Source: HXMU1420-13 sp965249965
GTDB lineage: Bacteria; Bacteroidota; Rhodothermia; Balneolales; Balneolaceae
Assembly (NCBI GenBank): GCA_965249965.1
Contig: OZ252262.1
Location: forward strand, 682,001 to 746,000
Direction of reading: 5' to 3'
Length of the DNA stretch: 64,000 bases
This document shows positions 1 to 7,543 of the stretch, piece after piece. Position numbers and translations under genes: made by a program. Each line of letters starts with the position of its first letter. Position 1 is the first letter of the stretch. The notes beneath the pieces are model-generated. The model worked only from the letters and a program-made list of their open reading frames with translations, did no database searches and had not been told where the DNA came from.

Positions 1-395
1 GTGCAGCAGAAAAAGCTGTCTCAGATTCTTTGCTAATTGCGTCTTACCCTAAAACTGTGGATGAGCATCAATTGCTTCATCAAATAGTAGAAAATGACTC
101 TACTTCGGAAAAAATTTATTTACAGGGATTTCGAAATCGAGATTTACTTAATGAGAAGAGTGTAAGAAATGGGAACTTTGAATTGCTCAAAGCTCATTTC
201 ATTTTGTCTACATTTATTGAAGGAGATGAAGCAATGTGGTTTGTTGAAAACCTCGATGCTATGTTAGATGGTTCCGAAATCAGCAAAATCTGTTCGACAA
301 CCAAAGAAGTTGTAAATGAAGTAGGTAAATCAGAATTACATTTAATTTCAGGCTTAATTAAAAATTGTGAAACCGGAGCTTGGAGCAAATATTAA
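1..395 (+). CDS. Cassette C1: exported protein of unknown function, 5'-truncated by window edge
   Basis: The reading frame is open from the first bases (codons start at position 3) and ends at TAA 393-395. Positions 1-395 are identical to 6388-6782, the 3' part of the complete copy in cassette C14, so the missing 5' end can be inferred from that copy: a signal peptide and about 39 residues lie outside the window. The protein is helical and acidic with no motif I recognise. The stop codon is followed 6 bp later by the R'' box of attC1. This is one of four duplicated cassettes in the array. Confidence 0.85.
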   Translation, partial: AAEKAVSDSLLIASYPKTVDEHQLLHQIVENDSTSEKIYLQGFRNRDLLNEKSVRNGNFELLKAHFILSTFIEGDEAMWFVENLDAMLDGSEISKICSTTKEVVNEVGKSELHLISGLIKNCETGAWSKY

Positions 396-401
396 ATCGC
401 G

Positions 402-491
402 CTATAACAAGCGTTTCAAACGGACTCGGTTAGGGTTCGAAACTTTATTAATTTTAACTCGACTCGCCGCTTAAACGCCGGGTCGTTAGGT
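402..491 (+). repeat. attC1 (class A, ~90 bp)
   Basis: R'' box CTATAAC at 402-408, R' box GTTAGGT at 485-491, crossover after G485. The outer stem has the usual extra C in the 5' arm. Identical in its body to attC14. Confidence 0.93.
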
Positions 492-503
492 GCATAGAAA
501 TAA

Positions 504-770
504 ATGTCCATTTTTGTAATCGAAGATCTTAGTCACGCAGAATGGTGCGGAGAATTTGCCTCCTTTTCTAAAGCGTTTGATGAACTTAAAGAAAGAGCAG
601 AAATTCCCTGGAATTCTAAGCCAAATAAATGTCCCTGTACTAATTGGGAATCATGTAGCAGAGAATATCATATAGTTGAATTCGATAACAAAACTAAACC
701 TTGGAAAGAAATTGGAAGAACTCCAGTTTTAGATGTTACTTCAAAAGGTTCGCTTTGGCAAAATGGCTAA
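504..770 (+). CDS. Cassette C2: small soluble hypothetical protein
   Basis: 88 residues with an ATG start 18 nt after the crossover point. No signal peptide or membrane segment. Visible features are an N-terminal WCGEF motif, an IPW...PN segment, and three cysteines in a CPCTNWESC pattern near residues 43-51 that could bind metal or form a disulfide. It resembles, from memory, small conserved hypotheticals sharing the WCGEF...PCTSW pattern, but I cannot name a family. It is one of only a few soluble products in the array. The gene depends on upstream transcription because there is no room for a promoter. Confidence 0.75.
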   Translation: MSIFVIEDLSHAEWCGEFASFSKAFDELKERAEIPWNSKPNKCPCTNWESCSREYHIVEFDNKTKPWKEIGRTPVLDVTSKGSLWQNG

Positions 771-773
771 TGC

Positions 774-896
774 ACCTAACAAGCGTTTCAATGGGACGCA
801 GACGGAGTGCGATCAATAACTTGTGAGCAAAAAATTAATTCCGTTACTTAAAGAAAAACTAAATCTCTGCGCCCATTAAACGCAGGGTCGTTAGCA
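774..896 (+). repeat. attC2 (class B, 123 bp, covariant stem)
   Basis: R'' ACCTAAC at 774-780 is a perfect RYYYAAC; R' GTTAGCA at 890-896. The outer stem differs from the other sites but stays paired: AATGGG in the 5' arm matches CCCATT in the 3' arm, where others have AAGCGG and CCGCTT. A further CGCAGA/TCTGCG helix extends it. Confidence 0.93.
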
Positions 897-912
897 AACT
901 TAAAATTCCTCA

Positions 913-1419
913 ATGAAAAATTTAACAGCTCTTGGACTTCGGCTATTTTCACTCTTTCTTTTGTTTCAAGCTTTTTCCTATATCCAAGTTGTCCCTTCGC
1001 TTCTATTTTATGAAACCGGTGAATTTAACAAGATGATTGGGTTTTCAAATTTACTAATCGTTGTTATATATCTGCTAGCTTTTCTAATCCTTTTCTTTGG
1101 AGCGAATACTATTTCAGAGTACGTTATGCCGAAAAATAAAAAGGAAGAATTAGTACTTGATGATTATCAAAAATTAGCAGCAGTCCTTTTCTCTACTGTC
1201 GGACTTTTAACAATAATTTGGGCAATAGAACTGATTACAAAAAGTGCTGGGAATATTATTCATTTTAATACATTTGAATCTGAATTCGTCGTTAATGATA
1301 CCCGAAAAATGTACATACCTTTGTATCAAGGAATCGTTCAATTAGTAATTGGTTCAGTTCTTTTCATTGGAGGAAAGACTATTTCTAAATGGTGGAATGA
1401 TTTTCGAAATTGGACCTAA
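913..1419 (+). CDS. Cassette C3: four-helix integral membrane protein, unknown function
   Basis: 168 residues, ATG start 22 nt after the crossover. Four hydrophobic segments (about residues 6-28, 43-64, 88-110 and 138-156) suggest a polytopic inner-membrane protein. A lysine-rich cytoplasmic loop (KNKKEE, around residue 75) follows the second helix. The C-terminus is short and tryptophan-rich (KWWNDFRNW). No family recognised. Cassette termini GTTAGCAAACT and AGTTTGCTAAC are exact reverse complements, confirming that the gene and the attC3 that follows form one cassette. Confidence 0.8.
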   Translation: MKNLTALGLRLFSLFLLFQAFSYIQVVPSLLFYETGEFNKMIGFSNLLIVVIYLLAFLILFFGANTISEYVMPKNKKEELVLDDYQKLAAVLFSTVGLLTIIWAIELITKSAGNIIHFNTFESEFVVNDTRKMYIPLYQGIVQLVIGSVLFIGGKTISKWWNDFRNWT

Positions 1420-1427
1420 AATCAGTT

Positions 1428-1551
1428 TGCTAACAAGCGTTTCAAGTCGGACGCAAGTAGGGTTCGCACTTAAGCTTGTAAGCAATAAAATTAATCCGTT
1501 ACTTCATTTAAAAACGAAAACCTGCGCCGCTTAAACGCCGGGTCGTTATGT
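1428..1551 (+). repeat. attC3 (class B, 124 bp)
   Basis: R'' TGCTAAC at 1428-1434, R' GTTATGT at 1545-1551. Long internal arm containing CTTAAGCTTGTAAGC and TTAATCCGTTACTTC, shared with attC22, attC24 and attC29. The 5' arm reads AAGTCGG, with an extra T. Confidence 0.93.
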
Positions 1552-1754
1552 GTAAATCAAAATTTATGGCAGAAATAGATTCCAAGATTTCCAGTGAAGA
1601 TTTAGCAGAACTTATCATTCATGCCTTAAAAACTGCCGGTTTGATTTCAGAAGGCTCTTACTCGGAAGCTGTGGAGATTGCCAAAGAAGAAATTAATGCA
1701 AGAAAAGCAGTTAAAGATTATTGGTGTTCAGAATGCCCAAACCTCAACAAGTAA
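1548..1754 (+). CDS. Cassette C4: small soluble helical hypothetical protein
   Basis: The longest frame is 68 residues and starts with the ATG embedded in the R' box (GTTATG) only 2 nt after the crossover point. A second ATG at position 1566 gives a more normal 62-residue protein beginning MAEIDSKISS; I cannot decide between them from sequence alone. The product is mostly helical and acidic, ending with two cysteines in a CSEC motif. No membrane segment, no recognised family. Confidence 0.65.
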   Translation: MCKSKFMAEIDSKISSEDLAELIIHALKTAGLISEGSYSEAVEIAKEEINARKAVKDYWCSECPNLNK

Positions 1755-1761
1755 ATTTTAC

Positions 1762-1851
1762 ACATAACAAGCGTTTCAAGCGGACTCGGACTAAGTTCGG
1801 GTCTTTAATTTTAAAAACCAGACTCGCCGCTTAAACGCCGGGTCGTTATAC
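1762..1851 (+). repeat. attC4 (class A)
   Basis: R'' ACATAAC 1762-1768; R' GTTATAC 1845-1851; crossover after G1845. Standard outer stem with extra C in the 5' arm. Confidence 0.93.
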
Positions 1852-1858
1852 GTTTTAC

Positions 1859-2167
1859 TTGAATTCTAAATCACATAAGAAGCTTCCATTTGCAATTTGG
1901 ATAATACTATTTACTATTGTTGTAATAGTACTTCCAATCTTTGAATTGAACTATTTGATGGCATATTTAGAACAAAGTGTTGATCCAAGTTTAGTAATCG
2001 AGAGATTTCCTTTTTTAGAAAATGAATTTTGGTTTGCATTAACTATCTATCCATCTGTCGCTATTTTTATTTTCTTTGTTTATTGGGTTCATATAAAATT
2101 TATTCAAAGAGTTGCAGACATTTTAGATACTATTATTGATAAAAATGGTAAGTCTCAAATTAGCTAA
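1859..2167 (+). CDS. Cassette C5: small two-helix membrane protein
   Basis: 102 residues with a TTG start 13 nt after the crossover. Two strong membrane segments (about residues 12-33 and 58-78) flank an acidic exported loop. No ATG is placed to give a better start without losing the first helix. No family recognised. The cassette termini GTTATACGTTTT and AAAACGTATAAC are exact reverse complements, which supports the frame lying wholly inside one mobile unit. Confidence 0.7.
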   Translation: MNSKSHKKLPFAIWIILFTIVVIVLPIFELNYLMAYLEQSVDPSLVIERFPFLENEFWFALTIYPSVAIFIFFVYWVHIKFIQRVADILDTIIDKNGKSQIS

Positions 2168-2173
2168 AAAAAC

Positions 2174-2263
2174 GTATAACAAGCGTTTCAAGCGGACTCG
2201 GACGCGGTTCGGGTCTTTAATTTTAAACTCCAGACTCGCCGCTTAAACGCCGGGTCGTTAGGT
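2174..2263 (+). repeat. attC5 (class A)
   Basis: R'' GTATAAC 2174-2180; R' GTTAGGT 2257-2263; crossover after G2257. Inner arms CGGGTCT and AGACTCG pair with one wobble. Confidence 0.93.
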
Positions 2264-2273
2264 GTACTAAATA

Positions 2274-2789
2274 TTGAAACTAAAGCATTTCATACTCCTT
2301 TTTTTCTTATGCATTGGTTGCACTAGTAAAAACCCGCTTCCCGATAAGTATCAAATCTATAAATGGAAAGAGATTTCTAGATCCAATGAAGTAATTGGAA
2401 AAATGGAGACTACCTTTGTCTCAGATACCTTAATTGCTAAACGACCTACTAATTTAGATTCAACAGATCAACGATTCATGCTTTATTCCTTACGATCAGA
2501 ACTTAGATCAATTGAAAGTACTGACACAATAATCACTACTTCGGGTGATGAATTGATTGCTTACCATAGTATGTTATCAGAGTCGTGGTATCATAATTCA
2601 TATGGACTTGTCTGGTCTGTTTATCCTCATTCAAAACCACATCCTTTTGTATGGTCATATGAATTATCTGAAATAATTAGCATTGAAGATGGAAACAAAA
2701 AAGTAGTAAATACTGATAGTTTGATCATTTCAATTCAAAACTATAGATATAAAAAATTGGAAGAAATGGAAAAAGAACTTGAAAACTAA
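2274..2789 (+). CDS. Cassette C6: putative lipoprotein, copy 1
   Basis: 171 residues from a TTG start 16 nt after the crossover. A hydrophobic signal is followed by a lipobox (FLCIGC, predicted lipidated Cys16), so it should be a membrane-anchored lipoprotein. The mature part is polar and ends in a charged helix (KKLEEMEKELEN). No family recognised. The gene is identical in nucleotide sequence, as far as I can compare by eye, to cassette C27 at 13732-14247, about 11.5 kb downstream. Confidence 0.8.
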   Translation: MKLKHFILLFFLCIGCTSKNPLPDKYQIYKWKEISRSNEVIGKMETTFVSDTLIAKRPTNLDSTDQRFMLYSLRSELRSIESTDTIITTSGDELIAYHSMLSESWYHNSYGLVWSVYPHSKPHPFVWSYELSEIISIEDGNKKVVNTDSLIISIQNYRYKKLEEMEKELEN

Positions 2790-2795
2790 ACGTAC

Positions 2796-2885
2796 ACCTA
2801 ACAAGCGTTTCAAGCGGACTCGGACGAGGTGCGAGTCTTTAATTTTAATAACTCGGCTCGCCGCTTAAACGCAGGGTCGTTATAC
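2796..2885 (+). repeat. attC6 (class A)
   Basis: R'' ACCTAAC 2796-2802; R' GTTATAC 2879-2885. Differs from its duplicate attC27 at one visible stem base (GCAGGG versus GCCGGG). Confidence 0.93.
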
Positions 2886-2896
2886 CCACAGAATAC

Positions 2897-3370
2897 TTGA
2901 AAAGCCTTTTCCACATATTAATAGTTCTCTTTTTAATTTTTTCTTCATGTGCTAGCTCAGAGAATGGTTTTAAATCTAGTATGACACCATCTATTTTGTT
3001 TAATGGTAATGAGTATAATTCAGCTATCATAAACTATAAATCTGATTATGGGTATGATCGCTCTGATGGAGATGTTTTAATGGGAGAGTTTAAAATAGAA
3101 ATTCAAGAATTAAACCAGTCTCAATCCGAGATTAATATTACTGGACAAGTTCGAGGAGTTTACTTGGATGAACCAGAAACTGTACTTTGGAATACTGACA
3201 TTAAACTTTTGGATAAGAATCGTAATATTATGAAAGAGTTTCGTGCTGATACTAGCGGATTTTTTCAGATACAATTTGATAATTCAGAAGAACGTATTCT
3301 CGAATTCAATTTTATTGGCTGGCGAACTATATTCATTGATGTGAATAAACTCTTAACCATAATTAATTAA
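2897..3370 (+). CDS. Cassette C7: putative lipoprotein with a carboxypeptidase-regulatory-like C-terminus
   Basis: 157 residues, TTG start 17 nt after the crossover. Signal peptide with lipobox FSSC (predicted lipidated Cys18). The C-terminal part (roughly residues 85-150) looks like a CarboxypepD_reg/transthyretin-like beta-sandwich: an internal-repeat pattern with a TSGFFQIQF strand followed by FNFIGWRT, as in Bacteroidota outer-membrane proteins. That assignment is from pattern only. It would act at the envelope. The only ORF in its cassette. Confidence 0.75.
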   Translation: MKSLFHILIVLFLIFSSCASSENGFKSSMTPSILFNGNEYNSAIINYKSDYGYDRSDGDVLMGEFKIEIQELNQSQSEINITGQVRGVYLDEPETVLWNTDIKLLDKNRNIMKEFRADTSGFFQIQFDNSEERILEFNFIGWRTIFIDVNKLLTIIN

Positions 3371-3380
3371 TGGCTTGTGG

Positions 3381-3470
3381 GTATAACAAGCGTTTCAAGC
3401 GGACTCGTTTAGGGTTCGAACCTTTAATAACTAAAACTCGACTCGCCGCTTAAACGCAGGGTCGTTATAC
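3381..3470 (+). repeat. attC7 (class A)
   Basis: R'' GTATAAC 3381-3387; R' GTTATAC 3464-3470; crossover after G3464. Confidence 0.93.
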
Positions 3471-3489
3471 TGCTAAATAAGTCTGCTAC

Positions 3490-3714
3490 ATGTTTGAACT
3501 TATATTCGGTGTCATTCTTGTAATTGCTTGTCCAATCATTTTGGTCAAAACTTATATGAATTGGCGAAAACACAATGCAGGTTATCGAGAATCAAAAGAA
3601 GCTAGTCCAAATACCAATTATTACGACGTTGTTTCTCTTCGTGGTTTTCTCCTGGGTGGTCTTGGCTTTTTTATTGGGCTTTATTTTATTCTAAATTACT
3701 TCAACCTAAATTAA
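3490..3714 (+). CDS. Cassette C8: small two-helix membrane protein
   Basis: 74 residues, ATG start 25 nt after the crossover. Two hydrophobic helices (about residues 2-20 and 52-71) are joined by a basic then polar loop with a YMNWRKHNAGYRES segment. A glycine-rich GFLLGGLGFFIGL pattern marks the second helix. No family recognised. Size and topology resemble several other cassette products here, but the sequence is not obviously related to them. Confidence 0.7.
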   Translation: MFELIFGVILVIACPIILVKTYMNWRKHNAGYRESKEASPNTNYYDVVSLRGFLLGGLGFFIGLYFILNYFNLN

Positions 3715-3725
3715 TCTATGTCGCA

Positions 3726-3815
3726 GTATAACAAGCGTTTCAAGCGGACTCGAACGCGGTTCGGATCTTTAATTTTAATAACCAAGCTCGCCGCTTAAAC
3801 GCCGGGTCGTTATAC
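3726..3815 (+). repeat. attC8 (class A)
   Basis: R'' GTATAAC 3726-3732; R' GTTATAC 3809-3815; crossover after G3809. Confidence 0.93.
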
Positions 3816-3823
3816 GCCATGAA

Positions 3824-4210
3824 ATGAAATCATCTCTAGCCTTTTTATTCTTGGTTATTTTTGTGAGTGGATGCGATTCAAATCGTAGCCTCAAACAGTT
3901 GACTCATCCAAAAACTAATGAGGTACTTACATTGCTAATTCTTGGCGGTGTAAGTGATAACTATACTTATGTTATTCAAGGTGAATACAGAAGTAACGAA
4001 ATACCAAAGAGTAATGTGTTTGCTGCTTTTAATGATTCATTTGGCATTTCATATAATGACACTTCTTGGGTGATATATCATTTAGGTGATATTGAAGATC
4101 AAAAGGATTTGAATCAATTGAATGTCAGTTTTCAAAGGCTTGACAAAGATGAATACGGAAACTTAATTGATAGTACAGATACAGATTTTGTTCATAGATA
4201 CTACTTTTAA
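3824..4210 (+). CDS. Cassette C9: putative lipoprotein
   Basis: 128 residues, ATG start 14 nt after the crossover. Signal peptide ends in a lipobox (VSGC, predicted lipidated Cys17) followed by Asp, which in some bacteria affects lipoprotein sorting. The mature region has alternating hydrophobic strands suggesting a small beta-rich domain. No family recognised. Confidence 0.75.
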   Translation: MKSSLAFLFLVIFVSGCDSNRSLKQLTHPKTNEVLTLLILGGVSDNYTYVIQGEYRSNEIPKSNVFAAFNDSFGISYNDTSWVIYHLGDIEDQKDLNQLNVSFQRLDKDEYGNLIDSTDTDFVHRYYF

Positions 4211-4227
4211 ACTAAAAAAAACTTGGC

Positions 4228-4317
4228 GTATAACAAGCGTTTCAAGTCGGACTCGAATGCGGTTCGGGTCTTTAATTTAATAACCAGGCTCGCCGCTTAA
4301 ACGCAGGGTCGTTATAC
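4228..4317 (+). repeat. attC9 (class A)
   Basis: R'' GTATAAC 4228-4234; R' GTTATAC 4311-4317; crossover after G4311. The 5' arm reads AAGTCGG. Confidence 0.93.
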
Positions 4318-4333
4318 AACAAAGGCAGTATCA

Positions 4334-4627
4334 ATGAAAGTGATCGATGAAAATCGGAGAATGCTTTTAACCATGACTTCTTACATCATTGGTTTTGCTG
4401 TTCTAATTCCAAGTCTACTTATCTCATCATTCTTAGAAAGTGATGTACCACTTTTTATTGGGTTTTTATTTCTAATTGGTATTCAAGTTGTCACAGGTTA
4501 TTCACCCCTAACCCATTTTGCTAGACTTACTCACAGAGAAGAGAAACCCAAGGTATATTGGTCTACAATCTTTTTCCAAATTGCATTGTTAATTTTTATC
4601 ACTTTATATTCTTTAGAATTATTTTAA
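4334..4627 (+). CDS. Cassette C10: small three-helix membrane protein
   Basis: 97 residues, ATG start 22 nt after the crossover. Three hydrophobic stretches (about residues 14-33, 37-55 and 77-95) with a basic loop (THREEKPK) between the second and third. No family recognised. Cassette termini GTTATACAAC and GTTGTATAAC are exact reverse complements. Confidence 0.7.
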   Translation: MKVIDENRRMLLTMTSYIIGFAVLIPSLLISSFLESDVPLFIGFLFLIGIQVVTGYSPLTHFARLTHREEKPKVYWSTIFFQIALLIFITLYSLELF

Positions 4628-4633
4628 ATTGTT

Positions 4634-4723
4634 GTATAACAAGCGTTTCAAGCGGACTCGGACGAAGTGCGAGTCTTTAATTTTAATAACTCGACTCGCC
4701 GCTTAAACGCGGGGTCGTTATGC
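4634..4723 (+). repeat. attC10 (class A)
   Basis: R'' GTATAAC 4634-4640; R' GTTATGC 4717-4723; crossover after G4717. Confidence 0.93.
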
Positions 4724-4736
4724 AACAAACTAATTA

Positions 4737-5057
4737 ATGAGTGATAGGTCAAATTTCTCTCAATCTGTTATAATTCAATTAGCAAGATTAAGTCATTCGA
4801 TTATTATATCATATTTCGCATTTGTATTACTAAATGGATCTGGTAATTATTCCCTTTCTGAATTACATGAAAAGATTCTTTCAGTACTACTTTTTCATAT
4901 TGCATTCCCTTTTTTTGGCTTATGTATTTTATACGAGTTATTAAATTTTCGAAGTTTCAATTTGACAAATGAGTACAAACCTTTAGGCTTGAAAACTACT
5001 TTCTATACTCTTTTTATTTTTAGCGCAATAGTTATCACATTTATTAACACTAAGTAA
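4737..5057 (+). CDS. Cassette C11: small three-helix membrane protein
   Basis: 106 residues, ATG start 19 nt after the crossover. Three predicted helices (about residues 15-34, 46-66 and 85-103). The N-terminus is polar (MSDRSNFSQS). No family recognised. Confidence 0.7.
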   Translation: MSDRSNFSQSVIIQLARLSHSIIISYFAFVLLNGSGNYSLSELHEKILSVLLFHIAFPFFGLCILYELLNFRSFNLTNEYKPLGLKTTFYTLFIFSAIVITFINTK

Positions 5058-5082
5058 TTATAGTTATTTAAGCCGTTTGTTT

Positions 5083-5171
5083 GCATAACAAGCGTTTCAA
5101 ACGGACTCGGACAGGTTCTGGACCTTAATTTTAATAACCAGGCTCGCCGCTTAAACGCCGGGTCGTTATAC
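5083..5171 (+). repeat. attC11 (class A)
   Basis: R'' GCATAAC 5083-5089; R' GTTATAC 5165-5171; crossover after G5165. Confidence 0.93.
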
Positions 5172-5192
5172 GGTTTCCCAAAAATATTCTCC

Positions 5193-5546
5193 ATGAAGCT
5201 TAAGCCACCACTTCTTAAATTACTGTTTCTGGTGGTAATCGTATCTAGCCTTTTCCAAACTTCTATTGCTCAGGATACTTCTGCAACGAAAACGCCAATG
5301 TATTATAAACTTGATAGTACAATAGATTCGATATCAGCAATTGGTGAAAGACCAGCAAGTGTACATCCTGATAGCGTCAAAGCTTTTGTTAATAATTCGT
5401 ATTCAGTTTCTGCTCCTATCATAATTGCGCTTATTATTGGAGCTGTTCTCTCTGTGGCTTTTTCAAGTTTGGGTAAGAAAAAAGAGATTGAATTTAAGAA
5501 GTGGAATCTCGAAAATCGGGAGAAGCTTAAAAACAATAAAAAATAA
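5193..5546 (+). CDS. Cassette C12: exported single-pass membrane protein, copy 1
   Basis: 117 residues, ATG start 27 nt after the crossover. An N-terminal signal peptide (about residues 1-26, ending near SIAQ) is followed by a polar exported region, one transmembrane helix (about residues 72-92) and a short basic tail (KKKEIEFKKWNLENREK). The C-terminus is predicted cytoplasmic. No family recognised. Cassette C17 (8186-8539) carries the same gene with two visible base changes, each altering an amino acid (Leu to Phe near residue 10, Ile to Met near residue 80), but a different attC. Confidence 0.78.
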   Translation: MKLKPPLLKLLFLVVIVSSLFQTSIAQDTSATKTPMYYKLDSTIDSISAIGERPASVHPDSVKAFVNNSYSVSAPIIIALIIGAVLSVAFSSLGKKKEIEFKKWNLENREKLKNNKK

Positions 5547-5548
5547 CC

Positions 5549-5639
5549 GTATAACAAGCGTTTCAAGTCGGACTCGAACACGGTTCGGGACTTTAATAAT
5601 TAAAACTCGACTCGCCGCTTAAACGCCGGGTCGTTAGGC
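5549..5639 (+). repeat. attC12 (class A)
   Basis: R'' GTATAAC 5549-5555; R' GTTAGGC 5633-5639; crossover after G5633. Its body differs from attC17 although the two cassettes carry nearly the same gene. Confidence 0.93.
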
Positions 5640-5649
5640 ATCTAAGCAT

Positions 5650-6135
5650 ATGAGTAACGAAGAATTCGAAAAAGTTCATATTGATCTTCCCAATCACTGG
5701 GCGATAGGTGGAGAATCACTATATGCTACTCCTCTGGGAAATAATCTGTATCGAATCGAAAATGTCCCATTCTTTGCATATGGTCTCAATTATCTAGACG
5801 AGGTTTTAGCTACAGCTGATTCAGATGAACTTAAGCCAGAAATACGTAAAGTAGTGACTCCAAGTGGGCATAGGACTTATCGAGTCATTTTCATGAAAGA
5901 AACTAAGCGTGAAAAGCAAGTTGAGCTTCTGGAAACGATTGAGAAATATGAAGCTTCGTACGAAAGAGCTGATCTCATCAATGTCGCCATCGATATCAAA
6001 CCCACTGGCGACCACATAGCTGTTTATGATCAACTAGATGAATACGAACAAGCAGGCTTTTTATCCTTTGAAACATGCGAAGCTAGAATCGAAGGTAGCT
6101 TTGATGATATACCATACGAAGAAGAAAATGCCTAA
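5650..6135 (+). CDS. Cassette C13: DUF4265-like soluble protein
   Basis: 161 residues, ATG start 16 nt after the crossover. No signal or membrane segment. The pattern of an N-terminal LPNHWAIGGESLYATPLG stretch, then YRIENVPFFAYGLNYLDEV, matches what I recall of the DUF4265 family; function unknown. The TAA stop (6133-6135) lies inside the R'' box GCCTAAC of attC13, so gene and recombination site overlap. One of the few soluble products in the array. Confidence 0.75.
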   Translation: MSNEEFEKVHIDLPNHWAIGGESLYATPLGNNLYRIENVPFFAYGLNYLDEVLATADSDELKPEIRKVVTPSGHRTYRVIFMKETKREKQVELLETIEKYEASYERADLINVAIDIKPTGDHIAVYDQLDEYEQAGFLSFETCEARIEGSFDDIPYEEENA

Positions 6136-6257
6136 CAAGCGTTTCAAGCGGACTCCCCGCCTGTCCACAGGTTTGTGGTCGCGGGGCAGGCGAACTCGCT
6201 CAAAGCTTTTAACTTAAATCAATCACGGCTCGCCGCTTAAACGCCGGGTCGTTATAG
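6130..6257 (+). repeat. attC13 (class C, 128 bp, extra hairpin)
   Basis: R'' GCCTAAC 6130-6136; R' GTTATAG 6251-6257. Carries the GC-rich insert CCCCGC-CT-GTCCAC-AGGTTT-GTGGTC-GCGGGG; the inner stem has one mismatch (GTGGTC) relative to other class C sites. Confidence 0.92.
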
Positions 6258-6272
6258 CGCTAATCATTAAGA

Positions 6273-6782
6273 ATGAGATTTCCCACTTCATTAATACTTC
6301 TTCTTTTACTTCTGCTGTTGCCAGACTATTCATCGGCACAAACACGGACAAATTATGAGTCGATTGTTAAGGAAGTATTGAAGTTAAGTGCAGCAGAAAA
6401 AGCTGTCTCAGATTCTTTGCTAATTGCGTCTTACCCTAAAACTGTGGATGAGCATCAATTGCTTCATCAAATAGTAGAAAATGACTCTACTTCGGAAAAA
6501 ATTTATTTACAGGGATTTCGAAATCGAGATTTACTTAATGAGAAGAGTGTAAGAAATGGGAACTTTGAATTGCTCAAAGCTCATTTCATTTTGTCTACAT
6601 TTATTGAAGGAGATGAAGCAATGTGGTTTGTTGAAAACCTCGATGCTATGTTAGATGGTTCCGAAATCAGCAAAATCTGTTCGACAACCAAAGAAGTTGT
6701 AAATGAAGTAGGTAAATCAGAATTACATTTAATTTCAGGCTTAATTAAAAATTGTGAAACCGGAGCTTGGAGCAAATATTAA
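6273..6782 (+). CDS. Cassette C14: exported protein of unknown function, complete copy
   Basis: 169 residues, ATG start 21 nt after the crossover. A leucine-rich signal peptide (residues 1-22, cleavage expected near SSAQ) is followed by a largely helical, acidic mature domain. No lipobox, no motif recognised. The 3' 395 bp of the gene and the body of its attC are identical to positions 1-395 and attC1, so this cassette is present twice within 6.4 kb. The copy here supplies the missing start of C1. Confidence 0.82.
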   Translation: MRFPTSLILLLLLLLLPDYSSAQTRTNYESIVKEVLKLSAAEKAVSDSLLIASYPKTVDEHQLLHQIVENDSTSEKIYLQGFRNRDLLNEKSVRNGNFELLKAHFILSTFIEGDEAMWFVENLDAMLDGSEISKICSTTKEVVNEVGKSELHLISGLIKNCETGAWSKY

Positions 6783-6788
6783 ATCGCG

Positions 6789-6878
6789 CTATAACAAGCG
6801 TTTCAAACGGACTCGGTTAGGGTTCGAAACTTTATTAATTTTAACTCGACTCGCCGCTTAAACGCCGGGTCGTTATAA
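6789..6878 (+). repeat. attC14 (class A)
   Basis: R'' CTATAAC 6789-6795; R' GTTATAA 6872-6878; crossover after G6872. Body identical to attC1. Confidence 0.93.
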
Positions 6879-6888
6879 GTTGTACTAA

Positions 6889-7416
6889 GTGATCTCTAGA
6901 AATTTCATATTTACTATTCCTTTTATTCTCGCTCTCGTCGGGGGGGTATTAAGTATTTCGGAGAAAAATCCTTCAAATATAATTGGATGGTCCTGCTTTT
7001 TGGGCCTTACTGTATTCTTAGTTGTAAATCAAAAAAATGGACTTCTAGCGAAACTTTTATCGATTGCAGCTGGCTGGTTTATCTTTTTAGGAATAAGAAC
7101 CATTGTATTAGGAATTAAAAGTCTATTTCTTTCTGACTATTCTGCAGAAATAGCGGGCTCTTTTGTTGCCGCTATGATTGGTGTTTCAATTCTTTCTACA
7201 GGGGTTGCTCTTTATATGAGAAAGAAAAAAGCACTCTTTTTTGCAAGCATAATTAGTGTCTTATTTTTTGCATCGGAGGTTAATGGTATAATTCAATCAG
7301 AAAACCAACTAACAGAATTACCCTTCAATGATATTTTAAGTTTAGTTATATGGATATTTATTATCAGTATTTTAAGTTTAAAAACAATTCGAAAAGAACC
7401 AAAACCCAACTTATAA
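6889..7416 (+). CDS. Cassette C15: polytopic membrane protein
   Basis: 175 residues from a GTG start 16 nt after the crossover. About six hydrophobic segments cover most of the length; a basic MRKKK loop lies near residue 110. The TAA stop (7414-7416) sits inside the R'' box TTATAAC. No family recognised. Cassette termini GTTATAAGTTG and CAACTTATAAC are exact reverse complements. Confidence 0.72.
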   Translation: MISRNFIFTIPFILALVGGVLSISEKNPSNIIGWSCFLGLTVFLVVNQKNGLLAKLLSIAAGWFIFLGIRTIVLGIKSLFLSDYSAEIAGSFVAAMIGVSILSTGVALYMRKKKALFFASIISVLFFASEVNGIIQSENQLTELPFNDILSLVIWIFIISILSLKTIRKEPKPNL

Positions 7417-7539
7417 CAAGCGTTTCAAGCGGACTCCCCGCCTGTCCACAGGTTTGTGGACGCGGGGCAGGCGAACTTCGCTCAAAGCTTTTAACTTAAA
7501 TCAACCACGGATCGCCGCTTAAACGCCGGGTCGTTATGC
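7411..7539 (+). repeat. attC15 (class C, 129 bp, extra hairpin)
   Basis: R'' TTATAAC 7411-7417; R' GTTATGC 7533-7539. Insert with intact stems CCCCGC/GCGGGG and GTCCAC/GTGGAC. The 3' arm reads GATCGCC where others read GCTCGCC, as in attC19. Confidence 0.92.
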
Positions 7540-7543
7540 TTCT

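Noticed and set aside
1349..1534. Open frame across attC3 and similar frames at 5425-5622, 9090-9338, 9652-9855, 11474-11683 and 15598-15807
   Set aside because: They are frames that run through the attC bodies and recur with each class B or class C site, giving the same peptide ending in AA or CAA. They are by-products of the repeats, not genes.
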